Origin: Mangifera indica
Lineage: Eukaryota; Streptophyta; Magnoliopsida; Sapindales; Anacardiaceae
Direction of reading: 5' to 3'
Assembly: GCF_011075055.1 (NCBI RefSeq)
Contig: NC_058155.1
Span: 4,328,001 to 4,392,000 of the forward strand
DNA: 64,000 nt
How positions within the stretch are numbered: position 1 is the first letter of the stretch; each line of letters begins with the position of its first letter. Made by a program: the position numbers and the translations under genes. Of this stretch, positions 12,380 to 21,359 are shown piece by piece. The notes below the pieces were generated by a model. It searched no databases. It had not been told where the DNA came from and was given only the letters and a program-made list of their open reading frames with translations.

Positions 12380-15300
12380 CCTTTTATATACACTAATGAT
12401 TCTAGTGCTACTCATAATTTTATTGCTCAAGGGATTGTGGAAAGATAGAGATTAAAACCTATTACAGTGTCTGATATTAGTATATAGATACCTAATGAAG
12501 GTAAAATTCAAAGTAACTAGATGTTGTTGGCTGAGGCAGTGTTATTGAGAGGTCAAGAGATAGTGGTAGACTTGACAATGTTTGAAATGCCAGATTTGAT
12601 ATAATATTGGGTATGAATTTCTTGAGTCATCATAAAACAGAGATAAACTACAAGAAGATGAAAGTTTGGTTTTAGTTAGAAAACGGTGAAGAATTCTCAT
12701 TTAGTGAAATTCAAGTATTGAGTTTTATGATCATTAGCATGAAAGCTAGAAAAATGTTAATGAAATGATGCACAGGGTACTTAGCTCACGTGGTAGGCAA
12801 GCTAGAGGAAATAACCTCAAGTTTCAAATCCAGCCTAATGGTATGTGAGTTTCTTGATATGTTCTCAAATGAGTTAGATTGGTATTTGAAAAGGAGGTGG
12901 AGTTCAGTATAGAGTTGGCCTCACAGATGATAACTATTTCTAAGGCCTTATATAGGATGACACCAACTAAGCTTCAAGAGTTAAAGAAACAGTTAAAAGA
13001 ATTGTTAGACAGTGGATTTATATGCCAATCCATTTACCTGGATTGATACTAGAGAGAGAGGTAGAGTTCAGTATAGAGTTGGCCTTAGGGATGATACCTA
13101 TTCCTAAGGCCTTATATAGGATGACGCTAGCTAAGCTTCAAGAGTTGAAGAAGCAGTTATAGGAATTGTTAGACAGTGGATTTATATGGCTAAGTCATTC
13201 TTTGTGAGGCATATTGATCTTTTTTGTAAAAAAAAAAAAAAAAGATGGGTCAATGAATATGTGTATCGACTATAAGGAATTAAATAAGGTCACCACCAAG
13301 AACAAATATCCACTATCATAGATTGAGTATTTGGTCAGTTAAAAAGTGTTTCAATATTTTCAAAGATTAATTTGGGGTTGGGATACCATTAAGTCAGAGT
13401 AGCTTAGAAAAATGTTTCAAAAATAGCCTTTTGAATAAGATATAGGTACTATGAATTTATGGTGATGTCCTTTGGTCTGACAAATGTACTGGTGGTCTTT
13501 ATGGATTTAAAGAACAAGGTGTTTCAAGATTATCTCGATAAATTTATCGTGATAATTATAAATGGCATATTGGTATTCTCTAGGTCTCATGATGAGCATG
13601 AAAGACATTTGAGATTTGTGCTATAGAGACTACCTGAGAAACAATTGTACACAGTTCTCAAAATGTGAATTTTGATTGGATTATGTTACTTTTCTAAGAC
13701 ATGTAGCATCGACTGATAGTATCTCAATAAATTTGAGTAAGGTCAAGGTGGTGTTAGAGTGGTAGAGGCCAAGACCTATTAAGAGGCAAAGAACTTTCTT
13801 AGATTGGCCAGTTATTATAGATGTTTTGTAAAGGGTTTCACCAAATTGGCCTGATTGTTAACTGAGTTGACTATGAACAATGTCACTTTTTTATAGTTAG
13901 ATGCTTATGAGAAGAGTTTCTAGGAATAAAGGAATAGATTGACTTCAACACTAGTTTGAAGTACTTCTTCACCCAAAGAGAGCTAAACATGAGATATAAG
14001 AGATAGTTAGAACTGGTTAAAGATTGTGACTTCCGATACCATATTAAAAAAGCTAATGTGGTGGTGGATGCCTTGAGCAAAAAAATGATGTTGTCATGAA
14101 TCACAACTTGTTGAGAGTTACAAAAGGAGATAAGGAGGGACTAGATTGAGCTAGTCTTAGGGATGTTGGCTGATTTAAGGATTCGATCAACATTGTTAGA
14201 TGCGATCTATAAGGCTTAGTTGGCAGATGAGTGTTGTATTTAGATTAAGCAAAAGATTGTTGAGAGTGTTATGTTTGATTTTAATATCATTAGAGATGTG
14301 TTAAGATTTAAGAATCATGTGTGTGTTCCTAAGGTGTCAGAATTGAGGCATAAGTTCCTATCAGAGGTTCATAATTCTCTTTACATTATCCTCCCTAGGG
14401 GTGTGCAGATATATCAAGACTTGAAAAAGGCATTTTGGTAGGCCAACATAAAAAGAGATATGGTAGACTTTATGACTAGTTTTTTGGTGTATTAATAGGT
14501 TAAGCTTGAACATCAAAGGCCATTGGATTATTATAGCCTTTGATCATCCTCGAGTGGAAGTAAGAGCATATCTCTATGGATATTATTGTCGGTCTATCGA
14601 GAGTTTGAGGCAGATATAATGCCCTTTAGGTTATAATAGACTGATTGGCCAAGTTAGTACATTTCATCCTTGTTAAAGATGACACTAATACTAATTAGTT
14701 AGGTCAAATATATGTTAAGGAGATTATGAGATTGCATAAGATACCCAATACCATTGTATCAAACAAAGATGCAACATTTGTCTTAACGTTTTGGTAGAGT
14801 TTATAGAGATCGATGGGTACTAGATTGACATTTAACATCGTTTATCACTCTCAGGCTGATAGGTAGACTGAGAGAGTGAACTAGGTAATAGAGGACATTT
14901 TGAGGCCTTATTTCATGGACCAAAGAATGAGTTGGGTTGAGGTGTTACCACTAATAGAGTTTACATATAATAATAGTTATCAGACAACCATTTGGATGGG
15001 TCCCTATGAGGCATTTTATAGAAGAATGTGTCGATCACCATTGTATTAGAAGGAGATTGGTGAAAAAGATGCATTAGCATTGTCCTTAGGGACGAAAATG
15101 ATTGAGAAAATGATCAAAGATGTGAGGCTGATTTGAGAAAGGATGAAACAAGCATAGAATTGTTAGAAAAGATATGTAGACAAAAAAAAAAACGAGATTT
15201 GAAGTTCGTTATAAGTGATAAAGTCTTTGTGAAGATTGTCCCTATTACTATGTGATAAGATTTAGGTGGAAAGGTAAGTTGGCATTGAGGTTTATGAGAC

Positions 15301-15640
15301 CTTAGGAGATCTTATAACGTATGGGCAAAGTTACTTATAAACTTGCATTGCCAGCTAGTATGGATAAGATGCACATTGTATTTCATGTGTCATTGTTGCG
15401 TAAGTATCTTCTGACTTGACTCATGTGTTGAGAGTTCAAGATGTAGAGCTTAAGGATGATTTGGTCTATAAAGAGAGACAAGTCTAGATTCTTGATAGAT
15501 GAGTGAAACAACGCAGGAGTAAACAAGTTCCTCTAGTTATGGTTTTTTAGAGGTATCATCGAGTAGAGGAAGCCACTTGGGAGGTAGAGCAGGATATGAG
15601 GAAAAGGTCCCCATAGTTGTTCAAGTGAGTTTCGAGGACA
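12380..15640 (+). pseudogene. Gypsy pol relic: protease, RT, RNase H, integrase, chromodomain
   Basis: In order: an aspartic protease motif DSSATHNFIAQG (usual DSGA altered) near 12393; GMNFLSHHKTEINY near 12610; RT with [11 protein letters not shown] near 13262 and YEFMVMSFGLTN near 13449. The RT catalytic box reads IIINGILVFS near 13555, where FxDD is expected, so it is dead. An RNase H tail follows near 14040. The integrase core region is at about 14560-14930. A C-terminal FHVSLLRKY and chromodomain-like YHRVEEATWE lie at about 15385-15590. Stops and frameshifts are dense. A ~164-bp piece at the RT start is duplicated, and a 16-A run sits at about 13229. Confidence 0.75.
12894..13215 (+). 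repeat. 164-bp tandem duplication at the RT N-terminus
   Basis: The segment starting GAGGTGGAGTTCAGTATAG at 12894 recurs at 13058 with few differences. Both encode VEFSIELA, then ALYRMT and KLQELKKQL, ending in ELLDSGFI. A working gypsy pol has this once. The duplication occurred after or during decay of this copy. Confidence 0.8.
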
Positions 15641-15649
15641 AAATTCATT

Positions 15650-15663
15650 TAAGGGGGAAGAAA
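15650..15663 (+). other. Polypurine tract
   Basis: TTAAGGGGGAAGAAA lies directly before the TGTAAC start of the 3' LTR, the position of the plus-strand primer in LTR elements. Confidence 0.75.
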
Positions 15664-18007
15664 TGTAACATCCATAAGTATACTGGAGGTTGTTTTAGTC
15701 TTTTTAGTATTTTTTTTATATAAGATTGTGCTTGAGAAGCTATTATGTGAATTATGGCATGCACGACCGTGTATGAGAGATTGTAAACCTATGCATGATG
15801 TGACAGAGAGGGCAAAATGGTTTTCTTATGTATTACAAGAATTGGTCAAAGTTGGTCAGGATATATGCCTATGTAGTAGGGTACACTGTCGTGTCTAGTT
15901 AGCAAAATTTGATTTTTGGGATAAGGATATGTTCCATGAAAATTGTGCGAAATGGTTTCAATGTTTTATAACTAGCGTATATACCTGTGTATGTCCATTC
16001 AACTTGAAAATAAAAATGATCATAGAACATGCAACACTCGCTTTTACCTTAAATTCCTTTCAGTCAAACAAGAGAGAAGAGAGTATTGGAGAATGCTAGA
16101 GCCACGTCTTGCTAAAAGAGAAGCTTTTAGAGTCGTTTCAAGCCACAAGAAGACTACCATCGTCATTGCAAGAAGGTAACTAGGCAAATTTCTTCTTTAA
16201 TTGGTTTGTGCTTTTATTTTCATGGTTTGGGATTAAAATTGTTGTATGGATTAATGATTATCTTTGTAATGTTATAAGCATGATATTGGTGATATGGAGA
16301 AATAATAAAACTTTGTTAAAGAAGATTATTTTTTGTTTAATTTGAATTATGTTCATGTATTAGATTGTGGATAAAATGATTATGAGTATGGACTTGATTA
16401 ATATTTATTGTAAAACACTTTAGTAATGGTATGTAATAGATCTAATGTATATACTCAAAAGCTTTCGTGTCTTAGAGAAAAGAAAAAGAGTTTGTAGTTT
16501 CAACGGTTGTGTTAAGAATATTAGTGAGAAAATTAAATATGCTTATTGTAAGAATTTGGTGTATTAAGTTCATGATTTAAGTTATGTTGGTTAGGAATTG
16601 CTAGGTTAGTATAATGTTGCAAATAGGGATGGTGGTGTTTGATAACCTAGAATGAATGAACTGGAGATGAAACTCTGGAAATTCCTTGACACACGCCCAT
16701 ATGTCTTTAGGGAAATTCTACCTGTATAGGTTGAAGGCATGGGAGTTTGGAATTGGGAATGGATACATGACCGTATGGTATAGGACATACGGTTATGCAA
16801 CCTACACCAAGGATACACTCTTGTGTGCTTAGGATCCACACTTTGTGAATTAAGCAACAGACAACCGTGTACATTTAGGGAAACTTAGAAATAAAGGCAT
16901 TTAGATTTGAATAAGAGTATATGAAGCTCTAATATGAATATATGGGCTAGGGAAATGAAAAATTTACCCTATAAGGGATGTTTTTTGAAGGAAGACAATG
17001 GTAAGACCCTAATGAGAGCTATTGGTGAAGGAAATCAATATGGGTTTGCCCGATTAAGTGGACAATGGTAGGTACCATGGTTGGATTGGGTCTGGATAAA
17101 AAATTTGGAAACAATATATAATAATGTTATAAGCCACTAAACTTTGTGTAGAGTAGCACTGAAAGCAATGAGGCTAATAAACTTATGTGATTCCACACCA
17201 ACGATGGGCATCATAGCATTTGAGATGTGTGTGCAAAGACAGAAGAGGTTGGGGGTCTCACCGTTTGAGTAAATCATATAAATAGCCTAAGTCTAGCCGA
17301 TATGTATATAAGTTGCACATGCAATTGACATTCGGGATGTCAATGTACATTGTTGGGGTTAGTCATTCAAGATGACACCTTGTTATGTGAGCAAAGATGT
17401 TAGACACTGAGACAATTTAGATAGGCATTCGGGATGTTGGGAAAACATTTGTAGATTCCTATACGAGGAGAATTGTATTGTTTCCTATACTACTATTACT
17501 ACTTATTGAGTGTAAACTCACTCACGTGTTTACTGTGTGATTTTGTAGGTAGAGTTCTAGATCAGCAATATGGCTCGATGCAGTGCATAAAGGTAGGGGC
17601 TTAGATGTCTTTTCTCATGAACTATTGACTTATATTGATATTAGCTCGTTCGCATGTATTTGTGCACTTGGATTGATACATACTTATTTTGCATTAAATC
17701 GTATGGATGCATAATTATGTTTGGATTATTCATTTATATTATTCGGATAGTGATTGAAAAATCGATTTAAATTCATAATAGACTTTTGGGATTTTGGATA
17801 CATAATTATGTTTGGATTATTTATTTAAATTATTCGGATAATGATTGAAAAACCAATTTAAATTCGTAATGGACTTTTGCGATTGTGGGACTGTTTTCAA
17901 TGTGTTGCATTTAATAACTATTATAATATATCATGAAAGTTTTTTTGGTCACGTCTCTAGGGGTGCATATTCTAGATAGGGGTAAGTGCCTAGAGAGAGA
18001 TGTTACT
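15664..18007 (+). repeat. 3' LTR of the Tekay-type element (~2.34 kb)
   Basis: It starts TGTAACATCC and ends near TGTTACT. It matches the two parts of the 5' LTR at 7165-8024 and 10482-10885, and adds about 1.1 kb lost from the 5' LTR. Within it a ~91-bp unit is tandemly duplicated (about 17711-17883). Near 17490-17555 is a TTATTGAGTGTAAACTCAC...TTTTGTAGGTAG stretch resembling the 3' part of the other Tekay-type LTRs in this window. The promoter would lie here, but no clear TATA box could be assigned. Confidence 0.8.
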
Positions 18008-18012
18008 CTTTC

Positions 18013-18150
18013 TGTCAATATTTTCTCAATCATAGCTATTGCATCTCTATACCCACGTGTACTAACTTGGACTTTGAAGTGCTTATTGATCAGAAATCTC
18101 ATTTCACCATTTGTGTCATCCCTTTTTCTCTTTTGTGGTGGTTTCAATTA
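18013..18150 (-). pseudogene. Ulp1-like gene, 5' portion (split by gypsy insertion)
   Basis: The minus strand reads MKPPQKRKRDDTNGEMRF, then FKVQVSTRGYRDAIAMIEK, and breaks at the gypsy LTR edge. The frame resumes across the 10.8-kb gypsy element at 7164 with DIVKNVSGICFSHLRDF. The two parts therefore belong to one gene that was interrupted after it had been carried by the MULE. The basic N-terminus (KRKR) is visible; its role is unknown. The start ATG at 18145-18147 is the first in this frame, but upstream exons cannot be excluded. Confidence 0.55.
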
Positions 18151-19010
18151 AAAAATAAATTACAATTACATCAATTTTTATATAAAAAACGAGTCAATTT
18201 TCAATATAGGTGCATTATTCAAAAAAACAAACTTGAAATTTAAATTCTACACGACTAGAAACCGTAAAAAGAAAAAAATTTTAATTTGCCTCCTAAAAAG
18301 AAAAATATTAGAAAACACCCAAAATTTGAAAACATCATTGTAGCCCTAACAACCATTAGGTGAATTCGTGTTGTGGAAAAACTTCAAAAAATCACATTTT
18401 GCCCCCTACCATACAAACTCGTGTGTTAATCTATTTTGAAAATTCGCACTTTTGCAGCATCACACGTTTTACCAGTGTGGTATTACTTAAAAACTCACAC
18501 TTTGGTCCTCAATGACATGAATTCATATGGTCCATAATGTTTGAAAAATGCCTAATACCTTCCCATCTCCAAGATATCTTACCATGGGAACTTTTACGGT
18601 GAACAGAGAATTTGTGTGGTGAGAGCTAAACTCATATGGTCATATTTGACCTCTTAAACTTCATTTTTCAAATCCCATTTTATCAACAATAAACTCTACA
18701 TTTACTTTAATACAAAATCCAAAAAATATTAATACAAAACACCAACAAGTCAAACAATTTCATCAAATATTTCAATTCGAAATCCTAAATCTAAAACACC
18801 TAAAAACCATATCCAATCATTTAAATCTTACACTAAAATGTATAAAAATATGATGACGATTGTTTTACTAACCTTTCCACCCATTTTGGTGATAGGAAGA
18901 GTTGCAAAAATTGCAAGAGGAAGTTGGTTAGTGTGTTTGCAAATTTGTTGGGAGAAAAATGCAAATCGTGTGGATGGGGAAGGAAAAAGTCACTATTTTG
19001 TTAGTTTTGA
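18151..19010. other. MULE right flank without recognisable genes
   Basis: AT-rich DNA between the Ulp1-like 5' end and the right inverted repeat. It is probably the untranslated leader and promoter region of the Ulp1-like gene. No further domain or repeat was recognised. Confidence 0.4.
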
Positions 19011-19123
19011 CTAAAAAGGGCAATTTTATCTTTATAGGAAAAAAGGGCATTTTCATTTAACGTAAAAAAGTTTGGGCAAATGCGCCTATGACACGTAAAT
19101 TTTGGGTAAATTAATTAATTTCC
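19011..19123 (-). repeat. MULE right terminal inverted repeat
   Basis: Read on the minus strand it begins GGAAATTAATTAATTTACCC and continues through TTTGCCCAAAC, TTAAATGAAAAT and ATTGCCCTTT. It pairs with 2613-2725 and is followed by the 9-base flank at 19124-19132. Confidence 0.7.
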
Positions 19124-19345
19124 ATATATTTATATTTAATATTTTTTTAAAGTTTTGATTCAAAGTCAAAGTCAACCTGCCAACAGTTGACGAATAGAAG
19201 TATTATTCCCTTATGATTTTTCCTGATGCGTTAAAGAAGCCAATTCCAGAGCAATTTTCTTCCCTTCAAACACTGGCAAGAAAATAAAAATTTCCACGAC
19301 AACAACCGAAGCTCATTCTTCTTAACCAAAATGCAATTTATGTAA
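19124..19345 (+). repeat. Segmental repeat copy A, part 3
   Basis: It matches 36096-36290 and 47925-48095, including CCAGAGCAATTTTCTT and GAAGCTCATTCTTCTTAACC. It is the continuation of the repeat broken at 2603. After about 19345 the copies no longer align. Confidence 0.75.
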
Positions 19346-19869
19346 TGCATTATCTCTTCTAATATTTCGGCCTTAAGTCATTCGCTTATGACGAAATTCC
19401 ACAATCCTGTTATACAATTTTAATAAAAATTAATTTGACTTTTTTAAAATTTTGTTATACAATTTTAATTTACTTGTTTATGCATTATATGAATATAGCC
19501 AAGACACTATTTTCATACATGTTTTACCTTCATCCCAAACATTTATAACTGTAGACTTTCAAACTTATTTTTATTCATATTTTTATCTAAAAACAATTCA
19601 AAATCAAAGAAATTTTACATCAAAATCATCTTAATCTAAGTAGTATTTTATTATATTGTTGATTATTTTGTTTGAAGATTTGAAAATAAAAAATTGAGAT
19701 TTCTTTATGTAATAATAAATCCTACTTTGTTAGTTGTTTTTTTTATTGTTTTGTAGCTAATTTAGTTATAAACATGATTTATTTACATCAAATTTACAGT
19801 AGAATTAAAGGATATCTCATTTTTTAAATTTAATGGTTGGAAAAAAGAATTACTCAGATTTTTTTTGGA

Positions 19870-20165
19870 AACAGTAGATAAGTAGGGTTGGGTTGGTGAG
19901 TGGGCACAATACTGTTTATATACTTTGTTCGGAAGGCTGGCAGGCAGACATAGGGTAGGCGCAATATCGTTCATGAGAACTATTCATAAGCATTGTTTAC
20001 AAAAACTATTAATAAACATTGTTCACATGTACAGCTTACAAGGCTGGTTGGTAGGGTAGATGTTCATGAATACTGTTCATAACCATTGTTAATAGTTACT
20101 GTTCACAAGATTGGTTGGTAAGTGTAGGATAGGCATGATATTGTTCATGGTAACTGTTTTTAGGC
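19870..20165. repeat. Degenerate tandem repeats (TGTTCATA / GGTTGGTAGG motifs)
   Basis: Recurring GG(C/T)TGG(T/C)(A/T)GG blocks are followed by ATTGTTCAT, ACTGTTCATA and similar. At least three imperfect units of 45-100 bp are seen. The stretch 19346-19869 shows nothing recognisable. The short open frame antisense to this region carries no domain. Confidence 0.45.
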
Positions 20166-20687
20166 ACCACTTAGGAAAATTGAAATTTTTATCATTTTTT
20201 TAACTATGTATATATATATGTCACTTATCTCAAAACTTAAATAAAAATATCATAACAGTATTTCATTTACCCAAAATACCTTTATTGATGTAACTCATGC
20301 ATGTAGAAAGAAAGAATCTTTTTCCTCAGCCTTCCAATGAGGAAGAAATCTCTGTAGTATGAGAAAAACACTTCTTCAACAGAGAAAACATGTGATTGAA
20401 TAGTAAAACTCGTGAAAAAGCTATTATAAAATATTCAAATTGAACACAAGGGAGGAGAGACAAAAATTGCTGAATTTATTTAGGAAATTAACATTTGTTG
20501 TAAAGATTTCACAACAAAATCATCCACGTTCAGGTCAGCCTTGATTCAAACCTATATGTTATGTGTTTTCTTTATGAACAATTGAAAATCAAATAAGGTA
20601 TGGTAGATTCATGTTTATGACTTCATATGAAATTTAATTTTGTTATGATTTCATGTTGTTAGATTGTTTAATGTTATTATTTCATAT

Positions 20688-21225
20688 TGTTTTTATTATT
20701 TAAAGTTGTTATAATGTTGTTTAATATTGCATTGATGGGTATAAAATACAAAAATTCAGGTTGAAAAAATTTCTAGATGAAGAACGGGTTGGCGACACTA
20801 GCCCCCAAACTGATTTTTTTCCTTTTTTCTTCCATTCCACTCAATTTCATATTGTTTAATATTGTTATTTCATGTTGTTTTTATTATTTAAAGTTGTTAT
20901 AATGTTGTTTAATATTGTATTGATGGTTATAAAATACAAAAATTCAGGTTGAAAAAATTTCTAGATGAAGATCAGGTTGGCGTCCCTAACCCCCAAATTG
21001 ATTTTTTTCCTATTTTCTTCCATTCCACTTTATTTCATGTTGTTTAATACTGTTATTTCATGTTATTTTTATTATTTAATGTTGTTTAGTGTTGTATTGA
21101 TGGTTATAGAATATGAAAATTCAAGTCTGAAAAGTTTCTAGACAAAAAATGGGTTGACATCACCAACCCCACGAATCATTTTTTTTTTCTATTTTCTTCC
21201 ATTCTACTCAATTCCTTTATTCCAT
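20688..21225. repeat. ~185-bp tandem repeat, three copies
   Basis: Units start near 20688, 20876 and 21060. Shared landmarks are TTTTTATTATTTAA, TTGATGG(G/T)TATA(A/G)AAT, a GGTTG(G/A)C..CCCC block and TCTTCCATTC(C/T)ACT. The third copy is most diverged. The array lies just upstream of the MULE relic at 21360 and may belong to its leader. Positions 20166-20687 contain AT-rich DNA with no feature I can name. Confidence 0.85.
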
Positions 21226-21359
21226 TCTCTAGACCTGAAGTTGTTTGTGTAGCTGACTGTGATTTTTTCATTTCAAAGTTACTGTTCTTTATCGAAAGTT
21301 ACTATTTACAATACATAAACTTTGCCTAAACATTGGTGTTTTTATGTTTTTAAGGTTAT

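Larger units (their letters stand above)
7165..18007 (+). mobile_element. Ty3/gypsy element, Tekay/Del-type chromovirus, decayed
   Basis: Long LTRs (7165-10885, interrupted and internally deleted; 15664-18007) flank a plus-strand gag-pol relic. It has a Met-tRNA-type primer site, a purine tract before the 3' LTR, zinc knuckles, protease, RT, integrase and a C-terminal chromodomain-like region (YHRVEEATWE). The order PR-RT-RH-IN and the chromodomain indicate a chromovirus, and the very long LTRs suit Tekay/Del. It sits inside the Ulp1-like gene of the MULE. A target duplication is visible only as an imperfect TCTT on each side. Confidence 0.8.
2613..19123. mobile_element. Mutator-like element (MULE) with nested insertions
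   Basis: The ends at 2613-2725 and 19011-19123 are imperfect inverted repeats of about 110 bp. Both begin GG(G/A)A..TTAATT..AATT(T)ACCC and share TTGCCCA and TTAAATGAAAAT blocks. Flanking 9-mers are ATATATTAT (2604-2612) and ATATATTTA (19124-19132), 8 of 9 matching, as expected for Mutator superfamily target duplications. Copies B and C have an uninterrupted site here (about 36090 and 47920), which confirms the borders. Inside are a MuDR-like transposase relic (+) and a Ulp1-like protease relic (-). The original element was about 5.7 kb; the rest is a nested gypsy element. Confidence 0.8.

Noticed and set aside
16606..18243. Several 72-85 codon frames in the 3' LTR and its edge
   Set aside because: LTR sequence is non-coding; the frames are not kept in the 5' LTR. 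Only the minus-strand Ulp1-like part at 18013-18150 is supported.
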